From Botryllus schlosseri (taxonomy: Eukaryota > Chordata > Ascidiacea > Stolidobranchia > Styelidae), in the NCBI GenBank assembly GCA_000444245.1, contig ATSW01013610.1:1-23943 (forward strand): a DNA stretch of 23,943 nucleotides. Reading direction: 5' to 3'. Position 1 is the first letter of the stretch, and every line of letters starts with the position of its first letter. Positions 10,001 through 19,962 of this stretch are shown piece by piece. The notes beneath the pieces are model-generated. The model saw only the letters and a list, made by a program, of their open reading frames with translations. It was not told the origin of the DNA and did no database searches. The translations under genes and the position numbers were made by a program.

Positions 10001-10244
10001 GCGTGCTGCATGTGTAGATTCAGGTGTGATAGTGACAATTTGTATTCCCATCAAAATGCTGACGAATGTGTAGGATACTTGTAAATTCGAAAATATGTTA
10101 AACAGTGATCCTACAGCTTTCCGTGATCGCATTCCAGGAGCTTATTCTTTGCTTTATAGTTATCAAGATCCTGCCTAATATTCATGGAACGATGCAAGAC
10201 TGTCATAGTAAATTTAATATCTACTCCACACCATTGCTTGCAGA
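10001..10244 (+). promoter_or_regulatory. Upstream region of the ficolin-like gene, with an acceptor-like site at the ATG
   Basis: The interval between the hAT remnant and the start codon should hold the 5' UTR and perhaps the core promoter. The only TATA-like string is weak (GCTTTATAGT near 10151). Immediately before the ATG, CCATTGCTTGCAG (ending 10243) looks like a 3' splice site, with only one A between it and the start codon. Either a 5' UTR intron ends here or, if the animal is a tunicate, a spliced leader could be added at this site. Neither is shown by the sequence alone. Confidence 0.35.
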
Positions 10245-13200
10245 ATGTTGAACGATATTGTACTGCTCTTACTGGCTGTTTTATTTGCTCATGCGCACAA
10301 GGAAGCGGGCACATTCCCGGATTTGGTGTGTCAACATTGTCACTCGATGACGAATGGACAACTAGATACCGCAACGACCACAAGAGTAGGAAAGGCCGGA
10401 CCTGTTGGCCCTCCTGGGGATCGCGGATCTGCTGGCCACAAAGGAGAGACTGGTAACCCAGGATTGCCTGGACCCAAAGGCGACATCGGCCCTATTGGAC
10501 CGGCCGGAAGCGTTAATATAACCGCACTCAAAGAAATCATGAAGGAGCAATTCTTAGCCGGTAAATACCGAGGTCTGTATCATGTAGGCATATATTAAAA
10601 TGTTATGAGCGTTTGCAGAATTTTCAACAAGGTTCCCGAGAAGCTGTGATGAATTTGAATTTCATGACGAGTCTGAATTCGTAGTCAGGATATTTCCATC
10701 GGTTGATAAAGGCGCAGATGCATTTTGTCAACGTACCGAAGATGAGATTTGGACTGTGAGTTGGCTTTGTCATTTATTTGGATCGTTGGTCGGACTGGAA
10801 ATACATTTCATAAGTCCCTAATTTAAGACACATTCTGCCCCCATATTNTGCAANATCTCATTACCAGCANCTNTACTCGTCACCTACATTTCTCTGAGGC
10901 ATATCGTCTGAATTCGGTTAGAACGGACATTGAATAGGTAACTATTCTGNTGTTTTCGATANGAAGAATCAATNTATCGAGACATTTTGTTCGAATTTNG
11001 CATGAGAATCCGATTACATGAACNTAAAGGCACCGCAACGACATTTCCGTACCCTTCTCATTGAAACCTATANTATATTATAGCTTGAAATNGCCTATTC
11101 TATTGATATTTAAACGGGGACCATCATTAATAGCTCCTTTGATCATGACATGAATATTATATATTGATTTCAAATTCACACATATTCAGGGCCAAACCAG
11201 TGTTCCCAGAAATATTATTATATATCGTTCGTGACGACGTGAACATATGATAAATAAAATCTGACGTAACTCAGGTATCCACCACGTGTATACAGCTTTT
11301 TGGTACCTTCTCTCATCTAGGTCTTCCAAAGAAGGCAAGATGGGAGCGTTGATTTCTTCCGCGACTGGAATGATTATGCCGAGGGGTTTGGTAATGCCGA
11401 TGGAGAATTTTGGCTTGGTGAGAGAATAGGGATATCTGCTATCATAACTTTCGAAGGGCATAAACACATAATGACTTCCAAGTAGGTAGTATGATGTTCA
11501 ACAGTTCAAGGTAGCTAATGCTGAATGATCTTAAACAACATTTGGCCAACACGTTTTCTAACCCCCGGGAGTGATTCTTTGGGGTCTAATCGAATTCACT
11601 TTTTTGGTGTGTTAGTTTGTGACTATTGATGACTAAGAGATAGTCGTTAATCATGAATTATTTATTGAATTGTTTGAAATGCAGTCATCCCTTAATAATA
11701 TTTAATATCGAGATCGGTGAATAACCATATATACTATTTGTTGTTGTTTGTGGTATTCATGGTGTTTGTCGACTACTGTGGTCATTTACATCAGGCCAAT
11801 TTTCTGCATTTATACTACGTAGCTAGCGACTTCTCGGCTTTTTTAAGACACAGCTTACGCGGAGGAGATGGCGTGTAGGAGCCTAGATAAACCTCCAACA
11901 CTTGGCTAGAAATTTTTGAGTCGAATTCGGTCGGTGTACAAATATGAACAAATATATGCCCAGACCTATTTACTTGTAGACAATAACTTATAATTATAAT
12001 TAATAAAATTGGTAAAAGCAAAACAAGAACAGATAATGACGCATTTCACATTATAGTTTACTGCGTCACACACGCAAGCTTCTACTTTTGCGTGTCGTTT
12101 TACTACAGCTATTGTATTAGTTTGAAAGAAGCATACACGTAATGCTAAGTTGTATCCTAGTCTTACTTCTGACTACGAATTATAAGGCCAAAACAATTGG
12201 CATGCAGGGTTGGAAGCAATTCATCAACTGACCAAAACTGGCGAATACAAACTCAGAATCGATATGACTGAGATGAACGGCACAAGGATGCACGCGGAGT
12301 ATAGGTTAGTATTTGGCTCAATATCCGCAAAGTAGCTTCTGAATTTTGAGAAAACACCGTACTTCAGCATTGTCTTCTGGATGCCTGATATCTAAGTTAA
12401 AATAGACATTAATATAAAATCATGATTATAAACTTAGGCTCGGTGAAAATCTCACCCTTAACTCATCCGCTTAAGCTCGATGCTGACCGATCAAAGGCCA
12501 TTAATTCTGCCATCGGAAAACATCTGTTAGAGAATCCGATTTGTGCGAATAATTATCGAGATGACAGATTTCGCGTCGTTGGGAGGGGCCGTTCACACTT
12601 CAATTTGTGTGGCTTGGAGTCGACTTTTATCAAAATACACCAACCCAAACTCTGTCAACAAAAGGAGTTCGTGTACCTTCTAAAATAGTACATTGAACGC
12701 TCTCTCTTTCATGCTGGTGACGTCATATTTTGTGATACAATTGTTAAATAGTATATTCATATTGAATATACTATTTAATTCAGGGGTGGGCAAACTACGG
12801 CCCGCGGGCCGCATGCGGCCCGCAACACCGTTCTGTGCGGCCCGCGAGAGTCTAAAGACACTTCTTAAAAATATTGATAAAATGCGTACTAAAAATCGAA
12901 TTATTGCAGGGACTTGATTAAACTTTTTCTTAGTACATGTCACCATGATAATTCTAAGGCAGTGGCTCTCAAACTGGGGTCACGCCCCCTTGGAGTCGTG
13001 AAAGCATCTGAATGGGGGCGTGAAGCTGAGCTCAACTGAAAATTTTTTCGCGCTTCGCGCGATTTTCATCCGATCCATCTATTGCTCTGTATTTAGTCTG
13101 AATTTCATAAAATATTTCATCCACACTCCACACTCGTAACAATCCATGCCAACAAACTATCCGTTAGGTTTGCTAGCATCCTGGTTGCGTTTTGTTATAT

Positions 13201-15103
13201 GACGATAAGGGGGTGCGAAATCTTTCACCATCATAAGGAAGCGGGCGTGTCTTAAAAATTTTGAGAACCACTGTTCTGAGGTAAATACTTCCTATATTAC
13301 TTTCTTTATGTTCTACTTTCTGGAGCGACAGCCCGATCTCAAGGCCCACGCAGTTTGAAAGGTTTCAATTACTTAACATCTCAGAAATTCTAAACGACAT
13401 GATTCGGATCACGAGTATGATTTCAGATTGGCCACTACAATTTTAATTATTTCAGTGATGTGCTTATAAAAACGATTCGTGCGTGTCTTAGGTAGATTCG
13501 TTCTCTATATAAGTAAAATTAGGGTATTTATATTTCATCTACACATAGTAGAAGCGTGTTTGAAGCTAACATAGTTATGATGCTGTCAGCATTGTGTGTT
13601 CTGGAACTGAACCAAATGTGGAATTAGTAAATCTATGAACAGAGCGCTGCTCACAGATTTAAATTTCAATCCTGTTCTAAGAATCGGGACAACCAACAGT
13701 CCGACATTCATCTCTATATATTCACAAATTGGTTATGGAGGTTGTCGACCAGTCCATGAAATCTCGCCACAGTTTCTGACGCGTGTACGATATCACCACA
13801 GCAATGTCTGGCTTGTTTTAAATAAGCATATATATTATCTCCATGTCCTCAATATATAATGAAATTCCGATATTGTGTTTTGGTTTATAATCCCAATTTT
13901 ATATAGTGCGGCCCGCGAATGGATTCAGATGTTGAATGCGGCCCGCGAGCTCAAAAGTTTGCCCACCCCTGATTTAATTGTATATTGAAGTTCTGTACCT
14001 CCAAGAAGCTCTTCAGATACAATTGTTGATATACAATGTTCTTTCAAATTCTCTACTAGTTGCTGACGATTACCCCTGAAGAGTGTCAGCCGAAAATATT
14101 CGGGTTCATTTCAATATGAATATACTATTCGATTATAAACTCATGTAAAAATAATTGATAATACATCTTTGCTTTTTTAATATTTCATCTTCTCCATCTT
14201 CTTGGCTATCTACATGTTCACCGAATGAACTCGACATTGACACAACAGTCTAATGAATATATGGGCCAACACATTTGGAATACTGCACGGCGTAATATCA
14301 AAGAACTACCTCAGAATAAATTTAAAATCCAACACTTTGATTACCTGTTTTTTAAGTTATATGAACTGTGAGTCTCTGCCTGATGATTGATATATTATAC
14401 CTCTGTTTGCTGATTCCATATATTGCTTTTAACTAGAATGTTGCCATGACTGCAGTTTATTTTTTATTTCCCTGTCCTACAATTGCAGACTGTCCACTGT
14501 TATATTATTTTGAATTAATGCACTAATATACTTCACTGTCATGGAGGTGACGAGTAACAAGACGTTTACAGGTCATATCGTCACATCCAGTAAAATTTGA
14601 AGTTTGACAAAGCAATAAATGTCTGTCTATATGTCTGCTGTAGGAAAAATATTGAGACATCACTGCATTCGGAAATATTCGTTTCTCAATTACACTCTGC
14701 GCAAATAGATTTGAAATGCTCCGTCTCGTTTTATCTATATGACGACATGCATTCAATTCATGCTTTAAAATGTTGTAATTTCATATCCAGTGTGTTTCCT
14801 GTGGCGCCAGCATCCGACAATTACCGTCTGTCCGTAAGCGGATTTACTGGGAACGTAGCGGATGCAGTTATTCGGATTCATGATGGAAAACAATTCAGCA
14901 CAAAAGATGCTGATCACGACGGCCATGCGTCCAATTGCGCGCAATCTCACAAAGGTGGATGGTGGTATGAGGCGTGCCATAACTCCAATCTGAATGGACG
15001 ATATGGGGTAAGAGGGAGTATCGGATTGGCTTGGTACGATAAAGTCGTAACCACGTGGATGAATATGCGCTTCACTGAGATGAAGATTGCAAAAAGGAGT
15101 TGA
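10245..15103 (+). CDS. Ficolin-like secreted lectin (collagen stretch plus fibrinogen-related domain), five exons
   Basis: Exons 10245-10560, 10619-10755, 11321-11417, 12208-12304 and 14791-15103 all have GT/AG borders and matching phases, giving 319 residues, the usual ficolin length. Residues 1-16 are a signal peptide. Cys29 and Cys32 precede the collagen part and could cross-link chains. Residues 49-90 are 14 unbroken Gly-X-Y triplets. The fibrinogen-related domain runs from about 112 to the end: RSC (115), a second Cys (142), [11 protein letters not shown] (150-160), [19 protein letters not shown], a DADHD calcium-type site (255-259), [16 protein letters not shown] (264-279) and NSNLNGRY. 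By family knowledge, calcium-supported binding of acetyl groups on microbial or host surfaces is likely, with oligomerisation through the collagen stalk. Oddity: the usual GGG before WTV is DEI here. A tachylectin-like or other collagen-FReD lectin is the alternative name. Confidence 0.93.
10848..11092. other. Cluster of 11 ambiguous bases in intron 2
   Basis: Single N characters lie at 10848, 10854, 10870, 10873, 10950, 10962, 10974, 10999, 11024, 11073 and 11092, and nowhere else in the window. They point to local low read quality or unresolved allelic differences rather than a scaffold gap. No exon is affected. Confidence 0.9.
11738..11935 (-). mobile_element. tRNA-derived SINE, 5'-truncated copy in intron 3
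   Basis: On the minus strand this follows the body and 3' tail of the 19963-20244 SINE: GACCGAATTCGACTC, CCAAGTGTTGGAGGT, TATCTAGGCTCC, GCCATCTC, then GTAAATGACCACAGTAGTCG, ACAAACACC and CAACAACAACAAA. The tRNA-like head with the A and B boxes is absent, as in a copy whose reverse transcription stopped early. It is antisense to the host gene. Confidence 0.8.
12422..12688 (+). pseudogene. C-terminal fragment of a non-LTR or Penelope-like retroelement protein, in intron 4
   Basis: An 88-codon open frame contains [17 protein letters not shown], then [21 protein letters not shown] and LCQQKEFV before its stop. This order (SAI-HL--NP-CA--Y, then E--YI and LCRQKEFV) is what I recall from the C-terminal part of LINE- or Penelope-type reverse transcriptases, where it corresponds to a GIY-YIG-like endonuclease tail. 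The reverse transcriptase domain itself is not in the window, so this is a 5'-truncated copy. It lies in the sense orientation of the ficolin-like gene and shares no reading with its exons. The exact class is uncertain. Confidence 0.55.
12781..13971. mobile_element. hAT-like element in intron 4 (CAGGGGTGGGCAAAC ends)
   Basis: Terminal inverted repeats are CAGGGGTGGGCAAACTACGG at 12781 and TTTGCCCACCCCTG at 13971. GCGGCCCGCG blocks lie inside both ends, a common hAT pattern. A perfect 8-base duplication, ATTTAATT, flanks it (12773-12780 and 13972-13979). Its length is 1,191 bases including a second element. No transposase is recognised, so it is non-autonomous. Confidence 0.92.
12960..13273. 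mobile_element. 314-base hAT element nested in the intron 4 hAT
   Basis: The ends are CAGTGGCTCTCAAACTGGGG at 12960 and TTTTGAGAACCACTG at 13273. The flanks are TTCTAAGG (12952-12959) and TTCTGAGG (13274-13281), a duplication with one change. Inside both ends are GTCACGCCCC and GGGCGTG-type sequences. TCGCGCTTCGCGCGA is at 13048-13062. It is a miniature, non-coding element that inserted after the outer one. Confidence 0.9.
13977..14103 (-). pseudogene. Second copy of the LLGGTELQY coding family
   Basis: The minus strand is open across this segment and contains [16 protein letters not shown] and, further on, [12 protein letters not shown]. These motifs match the relics at 3210-3262 and 181-455 respectively, so the copies together show that the sequence was protein-coding. 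The segment lies between imperfect 18-base direct repeats (12759-12776 and 14112-14129, 15 of 18 match), with the 12781 hAT inside. It may have arrived as an insertion. The family is unrecognised and the copy is incomplete. Confidence 0.4.
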
Positions 15104-15540
15104 TAGCGCATGCTCGACCGTTCGTTATTGGCCATTGGACGAGAAGGATCATATTCATATTGGCATATATCTTTCATGTATTTCAACGACATTTGTTGTT
15201 GTTCATGACATTTACGGCATTTTTTGTTGTTTCTTGAGAGTATGCCGATAAAGCTTGCATTGCGTAACAGCGTTTTAAACGCTCAATGTCACAGCGCCTG
15301 AACAGGAGATAGCTGCAACGGTCTTATATTATATTTGGGCCTGACGGTTGTTGTCGGATAGGGCCAACGCTTCGGTGGGAAACGAGAAGCCAGTTTATGA
15401 TCAGTATCCGAACGCCAGAATCCTTCTCGTGTATATAGAATCTCAATAGGTAATTGTTTAATATAGCTCATTAGTTCTTTACCTTCCGTCTCATTCGCAT
15501 TCATTTGGAATTAATCCCCAGTTCATGCACCCCTCTAGAA
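15104..15540 (+). other. 3' flank of the ficolin-like gene
   Basis: This should hold the 3' UTR. No AATAAA appears in the first 400 bases. The variant GATAAA at about 15243 is the nearest candidate poly(A) signal, about 140 bases after the stop. No other gene is seen. Confidence 0.4.
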
Positions 15541-15600
15541 CAGTCGTTCGCGGACCGGTGCCGGTTCGTGGCAATTTTTCTGCCGGTCTGCAAACTCTAT
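15541..15600 (+). mobile_element. 5' end fragment of a hAT element
   Basis: CAGTCGTTCGCGGACCGGTG, followed by CCGGTTCGTGGC, is a hAT-type end of the 'GCGGACCGGTGCCGGT' kind. The preceding CTCTAGAA has the nTnnnnAn form of a hAT target site. No matching right end is found, so it is truncated. Confidence 0.5.
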
Positions 15601-15661
15601 TAGAATTGAAATAATCTCAATTTCAAATGCAAGAAACTGGGAACTTGTCCATTGATTAGAG

Positions 15662-15778
15662 CAGTGGTTCTCAACCTGGGCGGGGGGGGGGGGCGTGGTA
15701 CTTCTACTGGAGTAGAAATTCACGTTGTTACTTCTACATCTACTTGAGTACATATGGTAAGTACTTTGATCAACTCTG
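15662..15778. mobile_element. Chimeric debris: hAT left end, poly-G, right end of the ACTCAAGTA family
   Basis: CAGTGGTTCTCAACCTGGGC at 15662 is a hAT left end. It runs into 12 G (15682-15693) and then directly into a right end of the family seen at 7632-9729 (ACTTCTAC, TCTACTTGAGTAC, GATCAACTCTG ending at 15778). Neither element is complete. A deletion or template switch probably joined them. Confidence 0.6.
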
Positions 15779-15800
15779 GTTACGTCACAATGGTCATAAC

Positions 15801-16313
15801 TAGGACAAGTTTTTGTTGCAGTCAAATTCGTGGAAAGTTGCATTTATTTTTCACAAAGGTTGCAATAAAAAGTAACATTTATTGACAAGTTCCTTGAAAT
15901 TATCAGGGTATGAGATACTCAAATCGACCCGTATTTAAAGCACTGTAGCAAAAACCAGTGCTGGCGACTATAACAAAATCAATAGCCTAAAAATTTTGCC
16001 CCAGTGAAAATATAATTTTCGGCAGTCTAGCCTGAATGTACGTCAAATCAGAAAGGACCTTAAATTAAAACGACCGCGAAATATTCAAGCAATCTATTTA
16101 CATATCGTGCAAAATATTTTCAGTAAAAAGTTAGTTGCATGACAAATCGGAAAAAATGCAAAACGTTGCATGAAAAAATCGAAAAAAGTTGCAACATTTG
16201 CAATATAAGATTCCTCCAATCAGCTAAAAACACCATACCACATAACCTCTGAGTATTTAGGAAGCTGTCGCAAGCTGTAAAGAAAGTTGCAAAAGTTGCA
16301 AAAGCTTGCCCTA
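15801..16313. mobile_element. 513-base hAT-like element (TAGGRCAAG ends)
   Basis: TAGGACAAGTTTTTG at 15801 is matched by CAAAAGCTTGCCCTA, ending at 16313. A perfect 8-base duplication, GTCATAAC, flanks it (15793-15800 and 16314-16321). Both ends are rich in GTTGCAAAAGTTGCA and GTTGCATT units, which are probable subterminal binding repeats. No open frame is seen. Its TAGGG-type terminus differs from the CAG-type ends of the other elements. Confidence 0.85.
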
Positions 16314-16321
16314 GTCATAAC

Positions 16322-17880
16322 TATGACCCAACAGCGAGGAATACTTCACAGAAGAGGCAGTTTTTAGTACCGAAATGCAATATTTTAAATCACAGCTTAT
16401 AAAAAGTCTCGACTTCATATTTGTAATCAACGTACGAAAATTGACTTAATAGTCACCATTTTAGCCAGAGAGCAAAAATCATGTCGGCCAGTGTTATTTC
16501 GTAAATCAACATCAAGTATACAGTATTGTTTGGGATAATTTTTCAGCTTGGAAATTTTCTTCGCGCTTGGCGCAATTTGGTGTCGCTAAATTTACCGATT
16601 TGTCAATGGGTCTCTCCTCCACAACTAAATATCGTAATAATATGATTTTGACTGTTGTCACGATTGGGAGTCAACATATTAGTATATCGCTTGAGCCCCT
16701 TGGGATGCGGACTATGGGCTCAGGCTTCATTTCAGCGCCGACCAATACCGTGCTACGACTGCTACGAGCCCACGATATGCCAAGTCGTCTGAAGTTTAGG
16801 TCAAAGTGCAGCGAACTGTTCTGCCAACATGATCGGCGAGCCTTGGCCGAAAATGAACTGCGCATGTCGATCGAAAACTTCTCTCGCTCTCAATATATAT
16901 GTCAAAGTGTTCATAGGCGACTAAATGGCCCCGCGCCGAATAGTCCCAATCCTTGCAAACTGAGCACCTCATATGGTGAAAACGATGCAACCCATGCAGG
17001 TTTTTATAGTTTGCTCGGTACATGCGGACGATTATAATTGTCTTTTGACTATAGCAACAATCTAGACGCGCGGTCACGAAAAACAACACGAAACAAAGTA
17101 AATAATTGCATTGTGCCTGTCATAGGCGCCGAGTTACGGGGCGTCGGCCACCCCATACAATAAGATTAAACACCCGCAGCCTGCGATTTCAAACCATCAT
17201 CGCTGTAAATTAGTGAGTCCGTGATAGCGCGTAAATGCCAACTATTCACCATTAACCGATACGCACGCGAATAATTAAATACGCAGCTTCGTCGGCGACG
17301 ACGAATCAATGCTTAAAACGCCCCAATAAATTGTAATCCGTGATTAGTATTCAGACAATCGAAGCAACCTCGTTCACGACGTCGATTTCGACACGCTTGC
17401 GCTGAGAAATATCTTCTCTCTCGACCAGACGAGCAAATGCACGTTCTCCTTCTCTTAATTAAATTGTATTTGCGCCCATATTCGTTTACAAAATAATTCT
17501 TGAGTTAGTTCCGTGATAATCTCTTTAATTGCAGGCTTGGTGCGCGAAATAGGACAGTGTGTTTGTGTAATGTGTATGCCTGCGATATGAAAGTCATTCC
17601 TGCGCAAAATGCGCATATTCATTACTCTATCAAGGCTTTGCCAACTTTTATCGGGAAATGCAACAATGCAGCTGAAACGTCGTTATAATGAGCCAACAAC
17701 TTTTGCGATGTCAGACTTGGAACCCCATTGCGCTGTACGCAAGTTTGAGGAATTACAGATTAGATGCGTGCTTTCTCGTTTGCTATCATCTGTATATTAG
17801 GGCTCTTCAAAGATAACCTTTTTTCTCAAATCGTACTGGCTACTTGATAAAATTGTTAGGTTACCTAATTTAAGCCTACA
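16322..17880. other. No gene seen; one GCGC palindrome
   Basis: The longest open frame (16567-17037, 156 codons) has no recognisable motif and no convincing exon borders. TCGCGCTTGGCGCAA at 16561-16575 matches the motif found in several hAT elements, so an eroded element may lie here. CATAGGCGCCGAGTTACGGG near 17120 resembles a transposon terminus but has no partner. Confidence 0.4.
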
Positions 17881-17884
17881 CACA

Positions 17885-18072
17885 AAATTTGGTTCAATTC
17901 CAGCCAGTAACCGCTTTGCTACAGGAAAAGAAAGTTTCTATTTATTATATAGAAATCAACAACAAAAAATTTGAAAATTTTCTGTTCACCCCATGAAAGT
18001 GTTAGGCTGTCTATGGAAACGATCCTCACCAAATTTGGTTCAATTCCAACCAGTGGAAGCGGAGTTATTGCC
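17885..18072 (+). repeat. Two direct copies of AAATTTGGTTCAATTCCA
   Basis: The 18-base string occurs exactly at 17885-17902 and 18031-18048. It is followed by similar sequence both times (GCCAGTAACCGCTTTG, ACCAGTGGAAGCGGAG). Similar 'AAATTTGGTTCAA-TCC--CCAGT' units are scattered in many animal genomes as parts of repeats. The parent element is not identified. Confidence 0.6.
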
Positions 18073-18377
18073 GTCGGAAATTTTTGATTTGAATGAAATA
18101 GTATTTACGGTGAGCACAACTACAATAAATAAACAAAGAATCGGAATCGGGGCTCAATAAATTAGGAGTAATATTTGTATACGCAAGAGGGTGCATGCTT
18201 GACTACATTTCTTGGTCTTGTACAACGGAGTATTCCGGATTTAGCTGTCGTAGGGTACTGTGTGTATCAATAGTAATCGGCCCACCGGACGTTTCCCACT
18301 GTATTTACCGATCTTGTTGGGTCTTCAACTATCTTGTTTCGATCTAATACCGCATTGTCGTATCATTTGGATATAAC

Positions 18378-18568
18378 AATGGTCCCTTTAAGCTGCGCAC
18401 GTGCGCAAATGCGCAGTGCTGACACGGTATCTGCGAATAGAAAATCTAAATTGCGCAAAAAAAATCCGAAGTGATGACTTTTTTTAGCCGTTACTTACTG
18501 TTATCCAAAGGTGTGTGCAGGGAGTTAGTGAGTGTGCGCAGACTAGATAAAAATTAGAGGGGACATTC
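18378..18568. mobile_element. 191-base hAT miniature element (TGCGCACGTGCGCA family)
   Basis: The left end reads GTCCCTTTAAGCTGCGCACG and the right end, inverted, GTCCCCTCTAATTTTTATC then CTGCGCACAC. Both are the familiar hAT pattern of CCCTCTAA plus TGCGCA repeats. The flanks GATATAAC (18370-18377) and GATATAAG (18569-18576) form an 8-base duplication with one change. It is non-coding. Confidence 0.75.
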
Positions 18569-18576
18569 GATATAAG

Positions 18577-18921
18577 GTACATCGATCAGTTGGTACTTTC
18601 AAGCAATATAATGATACTACTTAAGGATCGCGAATATTTACATCGGGAAACTCATAGGACTTTGCAGCGCTGACCGTTGAAGGAAAGATCGCGCTCCGAT
18701 TACTGGAGAGATTGGTTGTCGTAGAAACGGTGGTCTGGTGGGCGAAGACCCCAGAAGTTTGGTTGAATGCCCTCTATCGGATGGATGACGAAGTCTTGTT
18801 TAGGTCCTGTATATATGTTGTAAGAGAAATAATGTGTAAAACAATGTATCGGGATGTAGGCATATATATGACTTGACGTATTCCCCATTGTCAGTCAAAC
18901 TGAATGACCGAATGAAAGTTG
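18577..18921. other. No gene seen
   Basis: No motif, RNA gene or element end was recognised between the two hAT elements. Confidence 0.5.
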
Positions 18922-18929
18922 TTTTATAT

Positions 18930-19546
18930 CAGGCGTCACCAACTCAAAACGGGTCGCGGGCCACTTTCAAAATTTCGTAGAGGCCGCGGGCCGCATGAGT
19001 TCAATATAGAGATAAATAGCCCTTACATCCGTACAACACTGTGCTCTCTAACATGGGCGACGGGCATAGTTCATAAAAAAAGAAACAAAATTTGTATTAA
19101 AAAAATATCATGATCATCACTTTCATTCTATTTTTAACTATGAGCTGCGCACAATATATGTCAACACTTTTCAGCGACTAAAGAATCGACATTGGGGTTT
19201 TCCTAGACACGGTATTCACTCCGGGTAAGGCTTAATCTTGTGAGGCAACCTTAAGTCATTAGGCGTCTTGCTCTTGTTAGTGTCTGGGCCATTGCACGTC
19301 AAGGCAATATGCTCATTCATATCAGCTAATTCTTCCTCCATGGACTGTTATTACCATCACCGAAGCTGGTAAGGTATAATGATGTTGGGCACCGGAAAAT
19401 AGCTTATGTTACACAAAAACAGCCATAATTTTAAACTGAAATTAATTTTAGTATTTCAAAGTGCTTTACTAAGCGTTCTTCGAAATCTGAAATCCGGTCA
19501 AGGGCCGCAAATTATGACCTCACGGGCCGCGTGTTGGTCACCACTG
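18930..19546. mobile_element. 617-base hAT-like element with GGGCCGC ends
   Basis: The ends are CAGGCGTCACCAACTC at 18930 and GTGTTGGTCACCACTG at 19546. CGGGCC/GGGCCGC blocks lie just inside each end. A perfect 8-base duplication, TTTTATAT, flanks it (18922-18929 and 19547-19554). Open frames inside are short and unrecognised, so it is non-autonomous. Confidence 0.9.
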
Positions 19547-19554
19547 TTTTATAT

Positions 19555-19962
19555 CCATATTTCAAATCATTACACGACATATTTCCCAATTCTATTGCAA
19601 TATTCACCGAAAAATGTCGGTCCTAAGAAGTCGATTGATCGTCGTGGTACTGAAGACGTTCGGAGATGAAAAAGTTACTTGCTGATGCAGATGCAATGAA
19701 CACTTATTCAAAACTTTCAATATATTGAGGGATCTGTATGCCGGCTGAGCTCATCCCGTAGGCAAAGATGGCTATAATTGAGCGGATAGCACTATTTTGC
19801 TGTATTGATAACTCATTTAAATTGTTATGAAAGTCATACCCCGAAAAATACTGTATAACAGCAAGGAAGAATTATAAGAAAGTATTCTTAAAAGTGATCT
19901 AGGAATAAAACGTGATAGATACGACGGCAGCACACCATAAGTATGATACAGCTTTGGAAAAG
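19555..19962. other. No gene seen
   Basis: AT-rich intergenic sequence with no recognisable feature. Confidence 0.5.

Noticed and set aside
10184-10456. Earlier ATG upstream of the ficolin start
   Set aside because: It is in a different frame from the signal peptide and collagen repeat and leads to no known domain.
10340-10540. Minus-strand open frame rich in Gly and Pro
   Set aside because: It is the antisense shadow of the Gly-X-Y collagen codons in exon 1 of the ficolin-like gene.
16567-17037. 156-codon open frame on the + strand
   Set aside because: No domain, signal or splice context; other frames are also open here, and composition is not protein-like.
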